DNA of 64,000 nt from Solibacter sp039934035. GTDB taxonomy: Bacteria > Acidobacteriota > Terriglobia > Bryobacterales > Bryobacteraceae. Made by a program: the position numbers and the translations under genes. The notes beneath the pieces are model-generated. The model searched no databases, was not told the DNA's origin, and was given only the letters and a program-made list of their open reading frames with translations. Numbering within the stretch: the first letter of the stretch is position 1; each line of letters begins with the position of its first letter. The stretch lies in assembly GCA_039934035.1 (NCBI GenBank), contig JBDTMZ010000168.1:1-64000 (forward strand), written 5' to 3'. Of the stretch, positions 44,099 to 52,615 are shown one piece after another.

Positions 44099-46468
44099 TT
44101 AGCCTCTCAGCAGCGAAAGCACTGCCTGCGGGGCGGAATTGGCCTGGGCCATGGCAGCAATCGAAGCCTGCTGCAGGACCTGGGCCTTGCTCAAGTTGGC
44201 CGCTTCCGAAGCCACGTCGGCATCGCGAATCTGCGCCTGAGCGGAAGAGAAGTTGGAAATCTGGGAGTTCGCCAGGTTGATGGCGTAGCCCAGTTGGTTC
44301 TGTCCCTTACCGATCGCGGCTTGGGCGCTGCCGAGCGCTTTCACAGCCTTGCCAAGTGCCTCTACGGCATCCTTGCCGCCGGCCGCGTTGCTGATGTCCA
44401 TGGTGCCGCTGGTGGACGAATCGATGCTGATGTTCTGCGTGGACTTGGCACCGGCCGTTCCGTCATACAGGCCGACCGGGTTGGCGGTGGTATTGTTCGT
44501 GGCCGTCCCGAGTTTCACGCTGAAGCTCGAAGCGCTGCTGATGAAGCGGATGCCCTCGGCGGTGCCCGCGGCGTTGAGTTCCTTTACCGCGGTAATCTTC
44601 ATCAGATCGGCGTTGCCCGTGCCCTGTAACTGCGCGTTGATGTTGACCAGCGCTTTGTCGATGTTGCCGGCGTAGGTCGTGGTGTTGGCGGCATCGCCAC
44701 TGAGGGTGATGCTGGTGGACTGGAGTGAGCCCTGCGCATCGACCGTGCTGATGTTGATCTGCTGCGAATCCGACTTCACGCGCATTCCGGCGAAGCTGAT
44801 TACGTCGTTGGCAGTGCCGAGGCCGGTGGAGGAAGTGCTCGCCGCTTCGGTGGTGACGTTCTTGGTGCTCATGCCCGCGGTCGCTCCCACGGCAAGTCCG
44901 CCCGCGGTGCTCGTGGCGCCGCTCAACTGCAGGTCGATACCGGCCGCAAAGTTCATGCGGAAGTTATCCGTGGTGCTGGAGACGTCAATGCTGAGACCGC
45001 CGCCATGCAAGACAGCCGCCAGTCCGGCGGCTCTCAGTGTTTCGTTCTGGCTGAAGGCCAGTGAGAGGTCGCTCTGTGCGTTGGCGACTGTGTCGGCTCG
45101 AACCTGAATCGTGATCGCCTTTCCTCCGTTGACCGAGAACTGGTACGTGGAGGTGGGGCCGGTGCCCGAAATATCGCCCCCCGTGTAGGTCTTGGTTGCG
45201 AAATCGCCTCCCCACGTTCCCATTCCGAGAGCGTTGGACTGGTCGTTGGCGACCATGACCTGGAAGCTCTTGCCGGCCGACGACGTGAACACCAATTTGC
45301 CGGAAGTGGTGCCATCCAGGCTCGCCTGAATGTCGTTGGTGGCAGTGAGTGCGGTGTTGATCGCGTCCTTCTTATCGGCCGCCGTGGTGGCGCCGGAGAG
45401 GTCAACGGTGATATTGGCCTCAGTGCCATCGGTCTTGACGAAGCGAATGATGGTGCCAGAGTTGCCGTTGGCGGTGGTGACATCCCCTGCGCCCGTAGCA
45501 GTGGATGCCACGGCGGCGCCTTCGGACGTTACGGTCGTGGACGCCTTGAAGTTGCCCATCAGCGCGTTCGCCGTCTTAGTGGCCGCGTTGGTCTGGAAGG
45601 CCGCGTCCGCGGAGGTGAATTCCAGGCGCTGCGCGCCCATGGAATCCGTGATTACCGACGCCTTGATGTTCGCGGCGCGGAAACTGTTGGTCGCCGCGCT
45701 GCCCGCGTTGGAGGCCGTCGCGATGGCGTCGTTCAGTTTCGAAACCAGGCTCTTGGTGTCGGACGCTGTGGAGAGCGTCACCGAGACTGCGATGTTGTTG
45801 AAGCCCGCGCCGGTGAAATTGAACGTGGCGGTGGTGCTGTTGTTGCTGTTACCGACGATCGATGCCACGCTGGTGGCCGAGCCGGAACCGATATCGGTGC
45901 CCACTTTGCCCGCCGAGGTGAACTCGGAGACCTTCAGCCCGAGCGCCTTGCTGTCCACTACCGAGTTGCTCAAGTCCAACGTCACCGTACCATTCGCGGT
46001 GTCCGCCGCGCCGGACGCGGTCGTGCCGCCGCCGATGTAGACGCCCATGCTCTGCGCAAAATGGCCGCCCGTCGAAAGGCCGATTCCCTGCGCCTGCCGG
46101 TCGATTTCACCGACCAGCGACTGGTATTCCTTGTTCAGCACGGTACGGTCGCCAGTGAAGGTGGCCGATGCGGACTGCGTCGCCAGCGTCTTGAGCCGGT
46201 CCAACATCTTGCCGATGTTGTTCATTCCGCCGTCCATGATCTGGAGCTGCGAAATACCGTCATTGGCGTTGCGCACGCCCTGCGTCAATTCCGCCGTGTC
46301 GCTGCGGAACTTATTGGCGATAGCCAGGCCCGCGGCGTCATCGCCGGACTGATTGATGCGGTACCCGGAGGTCAGCCGCTGAATGGTTTGGCTCTGGAAG
46401 TTACTGTTGACGCGCAGATTCTCCTGCGCAACCTGGGAATTGACGTTAGTTTGGATCGAGAATGACAT
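44099..46468 (-). CDS. fliC: Flagellin (second of two)
   Basis: A 789-residue flagellin. The N-terminal D0/D1 helices (SIQTNVNSQVAQENLRVNSNF, SGYRINQSGDDAAGLAIANK in two blocks) and the C-terminal ones (GKGQNQLGYAINLANSQISNF, QQASIAAMAQANSAPQAVLSL) are standard; the 500 residues between form large outer domains rich in Ser, Thr, Ala and Gly. Flagellins are often 300-500 residues, so this is a large one. It is close to the flagellin at 46684-49071 at both ends but differs in the outer part. It has an AAGGA site before the ATG and a hairpin in the leader. Confidence 0.95.
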   Translation of the reverse strand: MSFSIQTNVNSQVAQENLRVNSNFQSQTIQRLTSGYRINQSGDDAAGLAIANKFRSDTAELTQGVRNANDGISQLQIMDGGMNNIGKMLDRLKTLATQSASATFTGDRTVLNKEYQSLVGEIDRQAQGIGLSTGGHFAQSMGVYIGGGTTASGAADTANGTVTLDLSNSVVDSKALGLKVSEFTSAGKVGTDIGSGSATSVASIVGNSNNSTTATFNFTGAGFNNIAVSVTLSTASDTKSLVSKLNDAIATASNAGSAATNSFRAANIKASVITDSMGAQRLEFTSADAAFQTNAATKTANALMGNFKASTTVTSEGAAVASTATGAGDVTTANGNSGTIIRFVKTDGTEANITVDLSGATTAADKKDAINTALTATNDIQASLDGTTSGKLVFTSSAGKSFQVMVANDQSNALGMGTWGGDFATKTYTGGDISGTGPTSTYQFSVNGGKAITIQVRADTVANAQSDLSLAFSQNETLRAAGLAAVLHGGGLSIDVSSTTDNFRMNFAAGIDLQLSGATSTAGGLAVGATAGMSTKNVTTEAASTSSTGLGTANDVISFAGMRVKSDSQQINISTVDAQGSLQSTSITLSGDAANTTTYAGNIDKALVNINAQLQGTGNADLMKITAVKELNAAGTAEGIRFISSASSFSVKLGTATNNTTANPVGLYDGTAGAKSTQNISIDSSTSGTMDISNAAGGKDAVEALGKAVKALGSAQAAIGKGQNQLGYAINLANSQISNFSSAQAQIRDADVASEAANLSKAQVLQQASIAAMAQANSAPQAVLSLLRG

Positions 46469-46492
46469 TTGAAGTCCTTTCAGTTTCTGTTG

Positions 46493-46507
46493 CCGGCATC
46501 TTGCCGG
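46493..46507 (-). promoter_or_regulatory. Hairpin in the leader of the 789-residue flagellin
   Basis: CCGGCA/TGCCGG (46507-46502, 46498-46493) with a three-base loop lies about 25 bases before the ATG and 10 bases before the AAAGGA ribosome binding site. It may influence translation or CsrA access. No clear sigma-28 box precedes this gene, only a TAAAATTT sequence. Confidence 0.45.
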
Positions 46508-46592
46508 TCACTTTCTCTTTTCGACTGAAGCCAACGGAGCTTGAGCGATTGAGAAGAAATTTTAGAGCTGAAAAGACCAGAAAGTTCTAAGC

Positions 46593-46632
46593 AAAAAAAC
46601 GACGGCGGAGCCGCACAAGCGGGTCCGCCGTC
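46593..46632 (-). terminator. Rho-independent terminator after the 795-residue flagellin
   Basis: GACGGCGGA/TCCGCCGTC (46632-46624, 46609-46601) with an inner CCGC/GCGG stem is followed by seven T residues on the minus strand (46599-46593). It separates the two flagellin genes into different messages. Confidence 0.92.
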
Positions 46633-46683
46633 TAGGTTGTTCCGGCTGGCCGACTAGGGTAAATAGCCCGCCGGTAGAGTGAG

Positions 46684-49071
46684 TTAGCCCTTCAGAAGCG
46701 AGAGCACGGCTTGCGGCGCCGAATTGGCCTGCGCCATGGCCGCGATCGACGCCTGCTGCAGCACCTGCGCCTTACTCAGGTTGGCCGCTTCCGAGGCGAC
46801 GTCGGCGTCCCGAATCTGCGCCTGTGCTGACGAGAAGTTACTGATCTGCGAGTTGGCCAGGTTGATGGCATAGCCCAACTGGTTCTGCCCCTTGCCGATC
46901 GCGGCCTGAGCAGTTCCCAGCTTCGAAACAGCCTGTCCGATAGCTATCCCCGCCTGCAGCGCCCCGCTTGCCGAGCTGATATCCAGGGTTCCGCTGGTGG
47001 ATGAGTTCACGATGATGTTCTGCGTGGCTTTCGCACCCGCCGTGCCATCGTAAAGTCCCACGGGATTCGCCACCGTATTGTTCACGGCAGACCCGATCTT
47101 CAGACTGAAACTCGCATCCGAGCTGATGAAGCGTATGCCTTCGGCCGTGCCAGCCGCGTTAAGTTCTTTCACTGCCGCGATCTTCATCAGAGACGCGTTG
47201 CCCGTACTCTGCAATTGAGCATTGATATTAGTGATCGCCACATCAATATTGCCGCCGTACGTGGCACTATTGGCAGGGGACGAATTCCCGCTCAAGGTGA
47301 TGCTGGTGGCCTGCAGCACTCCCATGTCATCCACCGTGCTGATGCTCACCTGCTGTGAATCGCTGGTAGTCCGCATGCCGGAGAAACTGATGACGTCGTT
47401 GGCGCTATCCAGGCCTGTGGAAGAAGTGCTCGTCGCTTCGATGCTGACATTGTTGGCGCTCTTTCCCGCGTTGCTCGCCACCAAAGTGCCAGCCACCGCT
47501 ACCGCAGCGGCGCCACTCAATTTCAAGTCGCTTCCTGCCGCAAGGCTCATCCGGAAGTTGTCGGTGGTGCTGCTTAAGTCTATGGTTATGCCACCGACCA
47601 GTGTGGCCCTTAAACCCGCTGCCCTAAGAGTCGCGTTGCCGTCGAAAGCAGCCTGCAGGTCGGTCTGGGCGTTGGCCACCGAATCGGCCCGAACCTGAAC
47701 CGTGATCGACTGGCCCCCGTTGACTGAGAACTGGTACGTCGAGGTATTGCTTGCGCCAATTCCGGCGGGGGCAGCACCCGTGTAGCTCTTGGTGGCAAAA
47801 TTACCCTGCCACGCGCCCAATCCGGTGTAGTTAGCCTTGTCGTTGCCGATGGCCACCTGAAAGCTCTGTCCGGCTCCCGCCGAAAAGATCATCTTGTTAC
47901 CGCCGTCCAGCGCAGCGGTCACGCCCCATCCTTTTATGGCGTTGTTGATGGCGGTGGTTTTTAGTGCCGCGGTTGTGTCGGTGGTTGCGATGGTTGCAGT
48001 AGTAGTGTGTTCTACCCCGTCGGGGCCCACGACAAGCAGATCGACGGTTTCGTTGGCGCCGGGTATGGCGGCACTCACAACGCCAGCTCCCGTGACCGTA
48101 GACGCCACGTCGGCACCTTCCGAAGTTACAGTTGCGGAGGCCTTGAAGTTGCCCATCAGTGCATTGGCCGTCTTGGTGCCCGCGTCTACCTGGAAGGCCG
48201 CGCTGGACGACGTGAATTGCAGGCGTTGCGCCCCATTGGCGTCGGTCACCAGCGATGCCTGAATATTGGCATTGCGGAAGTTGTTGGTGTTGGAGGTGCC
48301 TGCGTTGGCAGCAGTTCCTATTGCGGCAGTCAGGTCACTCACCAGGGACTTGGCGTCGGAAGCGGTGGACAGAGTAACCGTCACCGCAACATTCTTGAAG
48401 CCCGGTCCGGAGAAATTGAAGGTAGCTGTAGTGGGGTTCGTGTTACTGGTGTTCCCCACGATGGCAGCCACGCTGGTGGCCGAGCCGGAGCCGATGTCTG
48501 CGCCCACGCGGCCCTCCGCGCTGAATACCGACGTTTTCAGGCCGAGCGCTTTGGTGTCCACCGCCGAATTGGCCAGGTCGAGCGTAACGGTTCCGTTCGC
48601 GGTATCCGCGACCCCGGCGGCAGTGGTGCCGCCGCCCACGTAGACACCCATACTCTGTGCGAACCGGCCACCGGTGCTCAGCCCGATACCCTGCGCCTGC
48701 CGGTCGATTTCGCTGACCAGTGTCTGGTACTCCTTATTGAGCACGCTGCGATCTCCGGTGAAAGTGGACGATGAAGACTGCGTGGCCAGCGTCTTCAGCC
48801 GGTCCAGCATCTTGCCGATATTGTTCATACCGCCATCGATAATCTGTAGCGTGCTGATACCGTCGTTGGCATTGCGTACGCCCTGCATCAGTTCCGCCGT
48901 ATCGCTCCGGAACTTGTTGGCGATGGCCAGGCCGGCAGCGTCGTCCCCGGACTGGTTGATGCGGTAGCCGGAAGTCAGTCGCTGAATGGTCTGGCTTTGA
49001 AAGTTACTGTTGACGCGCAGATTTTCCTGCGCGATCAGGGAATTTACGTTGGTTTGGATGGAAAACGGCAT
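46684..49071 (-). CDS. fliC: Flagellin (first of two)
   Basis: A 795-residue flagellin with the same conserved ends as its neighbour and a diverged 500-residue outer region. It is the third gene after fliW and csrA, the arrangement known from Bacillus and Campylobacter in which FliW, CsrA and flagellin form a feedback loop: free flagellin binds FliW, freeing CsrA to block flagellin translation. Its 64-base leader has two AGGA motifs that could bind CsrA. Probably the main FliW-regulated filament protein; the second copy may replace or mix with it. Confidence 0.95.
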   Translation of the reverse strand: MPFSIQTNVNSLIAQENLRVNSNFQSQTIQRLTSGYRINQSGDDAAGLAIANKFRSDTAELMQGVRNANDGISTLQIIDGGMNNIGKMLDRLKTLATQSSSSTFTGDRSVLNKEYQTLVSEIDRQAQGIGLSTGGRFAQSMGVYVGGGTTAAGVADTANGTVTLDLANSAVDTKALGLKTSVFSAEGRVGADIGSGSATSVAAIVGNTSNTNPTTATFNFSGPGFKNVAVTVTLSTASDAKSLVSDLTAAIGTAANAGTSNTNNFRNANIQASLVTDANGAQRLQFTSSSAAFQVDAGTKTANALMGNFKASATVTSEGADVASTVTGAGVVSAAIPGANETVDLLVVGPDGVEHTTTATIATTDTTAALKTTAINNAIKGWGVTAALDGGNKMIFSAGAGQSFQVAIGNDKANYTGLGAWQGNFATKSYTGAAPAGIGASNTSTYQFSVNGGQSITVQVRADSVANAQTDLQAAFDGNATLRAAGLRATLVGGITIDLSSTTDNFRMSLAAGSDLKLSGAAAVAVAGTLVASNAGKSANNVSIEATSTSSTGLDSANDVISFSGMRTTSDSQQVSISTVDDMGVLQATSITLSGNSSPANSATYGGNIDVAITNINAQLQSTGNASLMKIAAVKELNAAGTAEGIRFISSDASFSLKIGSAVNNTVANPVGLYDGTAGAKATQNIIVNSSTSGTLDISSASGALQAGIAIGQAVSKLGTAQAAIGKGQNQLGYAINLANSQISNFSSAQAQIRDADVASEAANLSKAQVLQQASIAAMAQANSAPQAVLSLLKG

Positions 49072-49079
49072 ATGGGAAA

Positions 49080-49110
49080 TCCTTTCTCTATTTCTTGTTG
49101 CTGACGTCCT
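49080..49110 (-). promoter_or_regulatory. Candidate CsrA binding sites in the flagellin leader
   Basis: Two AGGA motifs lie on the transcript: AGGACGT (AGGA at 49110-49107) and the Shine-Dalgarno AAAGGATTT (AGGA at 49083-49080), 23 bases apart. Paired GGA sites, one covering the ribosome binding site, are how CsrA represses hag in Bacillus subtilis. Confidence 0.55.
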
Positions 49111-49135
49111 GTGTGTTTTTGTTTCGCATTCTTGA

Positions 49136-49381
49136 CTAAGGTTGCAGCGCAGGCTTCGGTTGCAGGTGCGCGACCAGTCCGGATAACGCCGGCTTGGGAG
49201 CCATGGCGGCTGCGGCCAGGTTCTCCTCGCGTACCAGTTTCATTTCGCGGGCGATCACCTGCAGCTGCCGCGGCGCCCGGATGCCCACCTTTACGCGTGA
49301 GCGCCCGATATGCGCAATTACAATTTCTATTTCGTCGCCGATCAGTATCGTCTCGCCCTGTCTGCGCGACATTACGAGCAT
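49136..49381 (-). CDS. csrA: Translational regulator CsrA
   Basis: An 81-residue CsrA/RsmA protein that binds GGA motifs in mRNA leaders. The RNA-binding strands MLVMSRRQGETILIG and the VKVGIRAP...VIAREM segment are clear; the last 20 residues are an unconserved extension. It overlaps fliW by 10 bases and precedes the flagellin gene by 64, so FliW, CsrA and the first flagellin are made together. Confidence 0.96.
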   Translation of the reverse strand: MLVMSRRQGETILIGDEIEIVIAHIGRSRVKVGIRAPRQLQVIAREMKLVREENLAAAAMAPKPALSGLVAHLQPKPALQP

Positions 49382-49854
49382 ACGGATGCCTCGTGAGGCA
49401 TCTCGTCAGGCGTGTCCGCGGGGAACAGTTCGTGCCGCAGCGGATAATCCGATTCCGGCGCCACACTCTGTACGGCGCGGCGGTTGCGCAGGTTGACCAC
49501 GATCGGCGCCAGCAGGTTCGCCGTCGGGCCCGTTTCCCTTACCGACAGCACGGTCAGGCACAAAACGTCTTCGCCGATCTTGGGCTGCCGCACCGGGGGG
49601 AGCCCGATCTGATCCAGGTCCTCGCCACTGACTCTCAGTTTGTAGCGCGGGTCTACTGCCAGAATCGGCATCGTGATGAAACACAGGTTGGGATCTTCCA
49701 GGCTTTGCAGATAGACCAGCGGGTCCGACTCTACATACGTGACCGCCACAAATCGCTTGCGGCTGTCGAAGCCAGGCAGACCTCGGGGAAATTCGAGCTC
49801 CGAATCGGGCTCGAAAGAGATCTTTCCAAAATTCTTCGTTTCCATTACTGGCAT
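49372..49854 (-). CDS. fliW: Flagellar assembly factor FliW
   Basis: A 160-residue FliW protein, the CsrA antagonist that also binds flagellin. The conserved FPRGLPGFDSRKRFV and YLQSLEDPNLCF segments are present, along with APIVVNLRNRRAVQ near the C-terminus. The C-terminal tail after about residue 140 is acidic. First gene of the fliW-csrA-flagellin operon behind a sigma-28 promoter. Confidence 0.95.
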   Translation of the reverse strand: MPVMETKNFGKISFEPDSELEFPRGLPGFDSRKRFVAVTYVESDPLVYLQSLEDPNLCFITMPILAVDPRYKLRVSGEDLDQIGLPPVRQPKIGEDVLCLTVLSVRETGPTANLLAPIVVNLRNRRAVQSVAPESDYPLRHELFPADTPDEMPHEASVCS

Positions 49855-49873
49855 ACCACCTCGTACTGCCCGG

Positions 49874-49900
49874 TGATCGGCAGAAATAGGGAAACCTTTA
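49874..49900 (-). promoter_or_regulatory. Sigma-28 (FliA) promoter of fliW-csrA-flagellin
   Basis: On the minus strand TAAA (49900-49897), 15 bases, then GCCGATCA (49881-49874), one mismatch from GCCGATAA and with exactly the consensus TAAA-N15 spacing. The start of transcription should fall about 12 bases before the fliW ATG, and GAGGTGG provides the ribosome binding site. Confidence 0.8.
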
Positions 49901-49987
49901 GATATTTCTTGAAAAATTTATGCTCCGTTGCCTGCCCGGCCTTGCATTAGAATCCTGCGTCAGAATCATGCGTTAGAATCAAAAGTC

Positions 49988-50572
49988 ATGCATTACAGGC
50001 GCATCGTGTGCTTTTTGTTGGGTATATGGCTGGGTGGAGGCCTGCTCATGGCCTGGTACGGCGCCCGTGGGTTCAACACGGTAGAAGGCATTATGACCCA
50101 GGCCAATCCGGCCTTCGTCGCCCAGACCAAGCCGCTCGGCCCCGCGGTCACCCGCCTCACCCTGCGCTATGTCCTGGCCGAACAGAACCGCTGGATGTTC
50201 CGCAATTGGGAAAATATGCAGCTCCTTCTGGGAGCGATCTTCTTCGCCTATTTGCTGTTCGGCACGATGGAGGGCAAGGTCTCGCTGGGGGTCATGCTGG
50301 CGATGGTCTGCCTTACCCTATTCCAGCGCCTGTTGATCTCGCCGGAACTCGGAGTCTCGTCGCGGATTCTGGAGTATGCGCCCACCGACCTGGCGGCACA
50401 GGAGCGTGCCCGCTTCTGGCTGCTCCACAACGCCTACCTTGGCGTGGAGGCGGTGAAGTTTGGGTTCGGCCTGATCCTGGGCGTGATCGTGATGAGCGGC
50501 CGCCGCTCAGTGGACCCCATGAATCAGTTCAATATGATCGATAAAGCCAATCACCGACATGTCAATTGGTGA
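49988..50572 (+). CDS. Small integral membrane protein of unknown function
   Basis: A 194-residue protein with four predicted membrane helices (about 5-24, 75-92, 98-115, 160-180) and a soluble stretch in between. I do not recognise the family. The start at 49988 is chosen because the first helix follows directly; the frame opens at 49928. The last 66 bases overlap the convergent vertex-protein gene, so its C-terminus may be real or the stop may be late. Confidence 0.65.
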   Translation: MHYRRIVCFLLGIWLGGGLLMAWYGARGFNTVEGIMTQANPAFVAQTKPLGPAVTRLTLRYVLAEQNRWMFRNWENMQLLLGAIFFAYLLFGTMEGKVSLGVMLAMVCLTLFQRLLISPELGVSSRILEYAPTDLAAQERARFWLLHNAYLGVEAVKFGFGLILGVIVMSGRRSVDPMNQFNMIDKANHRHVNW

Positions 50573-50788
50573 GTTGGGCCGTCCGACGCTGGTCATGGCG
50601 CTGAAGCCTTCCGTGGCCACCAGCACCTTGTCGCCCACCCCGGCATCCACCGAATCCACCGCCACCACCGCGTCGCCGCGGTCGGTTCCGTCCAGATTCA
50701 GGGGCTGAACCAGCAACAGTTTCAACCCTTCGTGGCTGGCGTGCTTCTGAGTGGCCACCAGTTCCCCGATGACGCGTGCGATCAGCAT
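50507..50788 (-). CDS. Microcompartment vertex protein, EutN/CcmL type (BMC-P, third copy)
   Basis: A 93-residue BMC-P pentamer protein that caps the corners of a protein-shelled organelle. The start LIARVIGELVATQKHASHEGLKLLLVQPL is shown in part here (RVIGELVATQKH) and is standard; VDSVDAGVGDKVLVATEG is the core strand pair. It is the last gene of a five-gene operon, three bases after the second vertex gene. Confidence 0.92.
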   Translation of the reverse strand: MLIARVIGELVATQKHASHEGLKLLLVQPLNLDGTDRGDAVVAVDSVDAGVGDKVLVATEGFSAMTSVGRPNSPIDMSVIGFIDHIELIHGVH

Positions 50789-50791
50789 ACC

Positions 50792-51127
50792 TCAGCCCTT
50801 CCTCGCGCTTTTCCGGTGGACCGGGGAGGGTGCCTTCGCCGCCTCCGGAGGAATGCCCGCTCGGGTGACGTGGACCTCATCCACGATGCCGACAATGGTT
50901 GTGTCGAAGGGAGGCTCCGCGGGTAGAAACGGGAAGGTGGCTTCCTTGCCGCGCACCCAGTAGACCAGTTCGCCCGCGCCGGCGCCCGTGGTATCGGCAC
51001 AGATCAATTGTTTTCCCGTATCCTGTAACTCCGGGGTGAGCGGTTGCACCACCAGCATGCGGCAGCCCGTCATCCCCGGATGCTTCACCGTGGACCAGAC
51101 GGTACCGACTACGCGACCGAAATACAT
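50792..51127 (-). CDS. Microcompartment vertex protein, EutN/CcmL type (BMC-P, second copy)
   Basis: A 111-residue BMC-P protein. The core shows GRVVGTVWSTVKHPG, MLVVQPL, CADTTGAGAGELVYWV and TTIVGIVDEVHV; a Pro/Lys-rich C-terminal tail of about 20 residues is an addition that the other two lack. Three distinct BMC-P proteins per operon is typical of the Planctomycetes/Verrucomicrobia (PVM) type microcompartments. Confidence 0.92.
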   Translation of the reverse strand: MYFGRVVGTVWSTVKHPGMTGCRMLVVQPLTPELQDTGKQLICADTTGAGAGELVYWVRGKEATFPFLPAEPPFDTTIVGIVDEVHVTRAGIPPEAAKAPSPVHRKSARKG

Positions 51128-51130
51128 GGG

Positions 51131-51397
51131 TTAATCCAGGTGGACTTCGTCGACGATGCCGACGATGGCGTTGTCGACCGGCGTATCCTTGCAGCCCTCC
51201 GCCAGGCGGGCGCTGCTGCCGGCCACCGCGATCACCCGCTCGCCGACACCCGAGCCTACGGTATCGACGCTGACAATATAACCGCTCTCCTCCTTACCAT
51301 CCGGAGAGACCGGCTTGATAATGAGCAGCTTCTTGCCTTCGAGACGGGGATCTTTGCGGGTGGCCACCACGGTACCCACCACGCGGGCGAGAATCAT
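51131..51397 (-). CDS. Microcompartment vertex protein, EutN/CcmL type (BMC-P, first copy)
   Basis: An 88-residue BMC-P protein with the shortest, most canonical form: ARVVGTVVATRKDPRLEGKK, IVSVDTVGSGVGERVIAVAGSS and NAIVGIVDEVHL. It lies 18 bases after the BMC-H gene. Together with the hexamer protein it would make a closed icosahedral-type shell. Confidence 0.94.
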   Translation of the reverse strand: MILARVVGTVVATRKDPRLEGKKLLIIKPVSPDGKEESGYIVSVDTVGSGVGERVIAVAGSSARLAEGCKDTPVDNAIVGIVDEVHLD

Positions 51398-51415
51398 GAG
51401 CTTCCTTGTGCCGTC

Positions 51416-51703
51416 TTACTTACCGGCCGACTTGCCGATCGGCAGAATCGCTTCCAGGCTTTCGTGGGGACGCGGAATCACGTGCACCGCGATCAGTTCG
51501 CCCACGCGGCGCGCGGCGGCGGCGCCGGCATCGGTGGCGGCGCGCACTGCGGCAACATCCCCGCGCACCATGGCCGTCACATAGCCGGAACCGATTTTTT
51601 CCCAGCCCACGAGGTTGACCTTGGCAGCCTTCACCATCGCGTCGGCGGCCTCGATCATGGCGATCAATCCGCGTGTTTCGATCATTCCTAAAGCTTCACC
51701 CAT
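51416..51703 (-). CDS. Microcompartment hexameric shell protein (BMC-H)
   Basis: A 95-residue BMC-H protein that tiles the facets of the shell. MIETRGLIAMIEAADAMVKAAKV and the pore segment KIGSGYVTAMVRGD match PduA/EutM; the KIGSG pore is the type that passes small polar metabolites such as aldehyde or diol substrates. The C-terminal PRPHESLEAILP is usual. Only one BMC-H is seen. Confidence 0.96.
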   Translation of the reverse strand: MGEALGMIETRGLIAMIEAADAMVKAAKVNLVGWEKIGSGYVTAMVRGDVAAVRAATDAGAAAARRVGELIAVHVIPRPHESLEAILPIGKSAGK

Positions 51704-51728
51704 CGATTAATCTCCAAAAGAAATCGTA

Positions 51729-52547
51729 CTATGCCAGGCCGCGCGCCCTGAGCGCCTCTTCCACCATTTGGACGAGTTCCGAGCGAGAGACATAAAAATG
51801 TTCTTCATCGGCGCGAGCCGGCTTGCCCCCGCCCGTGCCGCAGTGGGTGGTGCCCACTTCCTCCGCCGCCACCGGACAACCCGGTTCCCCTGCGCTGGCA
51901 GCCTTTACCCCGTAGCGCGTCCTCGAATCCAATAGTTTATCGACTTCCACCCGTGGCAGTGCTTTGGGGCCGCCCAGAAGTTCGGCCACCAGTTGGATCC
52001 GGGCAAAGTGCTCCACCGTTTCCATCTTGAAGTAGGCCTTGTAAACGTCCTCGCCGTAGCAGACTGCTCCGTGATTGGCCATCATCAGCGCGTCGTACTT
52101 GGGAATCAGGGGCAACATGGGCGCGGTCAGCGCGTCGGTGCCCGGCAAGCCGTAATCCACCAGCGGGACGCAGCCCAGGCCGATGACCACTTCGGGCAGT
52201 AGCGCCAGGTTCAAAGTGCGCCCCGCCGCCGCAAACCCGGTCGAAACCGGAGGATGCGCGTGGACGACGCTTTTGATGTCGGGACGCAGCCCGTACACGG
52301 TGGTATGCATGGCGATCTCGCTGGTGCGGTTCAACCGGCCGGAGATCTTATTGCCCTCGAGGTCCACAATGATCAGGTCTTCCGGCTGCATCATTCCCTT
52401 GCAGACGCCGGTGGGAGTGGCAAGAATGCGATCCTGGTCCAGCCGGATGGAGATATTCCCATCGTTGGCCGCGACCCATCCCTTTTGAAAGACCAGCTGG
52501 CCGATCCGGCAAATATCTTCTCGGTATTCGCGCTCTGTCTTGACCAT
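51729..52547 (-). CDS. Class II aldolase, microcompartment-targeted (fuculose-phosphate aldolase-like)
   Basis: A 272-residue aldolase of the L-fuculose/L-rhamnulose 1-phosphate type, which splits a sugar phosphate to dihydroxyacetone phosphate and lactaldehyde. The likely metal ligands are H96 and H98 (VVHAHPP) and H159 (ANHGAV), with E77 catalytic. After the domain comes a linker of about 40 residues and a final amphipathic helix, SRSELVQMVEEALRARG (254-270), resembling the encapsulation peptides that carry enzymes into BMC shells. The start at 52547 is preferred over the frame start at 52664. Confidence 0.88.
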   Translation of the reverse strand: MVKTEREYREDICRIGQLVFQKGWVAANDGNISIRLDQDRILATPTGVCKGMMQPEDLIIVDLEGNKISGRLNRTSEIAMHTTVYGLRPDIKSVVHAHPPVSTGFAAAGRTLNLALLPEVVIGLGCVPLVDYGLPGTDALTAPMLPLIPKYDALMMANHGAVCYGEDVYKAYFKMETVEHFARIQLVAELLGGPKALPRVEVDKLLDSRTRYGVKAASAGEPGCPVAAEEVGTTHCGTGGGKPARADEEHFYVSRSELVQMVEEALRARGLA

Positions 52548-52615
52548 TGCGGGAATACCGATTGTAGCAGACAACCCCGTGCCCCCCTTTTCATGGCCGC
52601 TGCGCCATACAGCGT

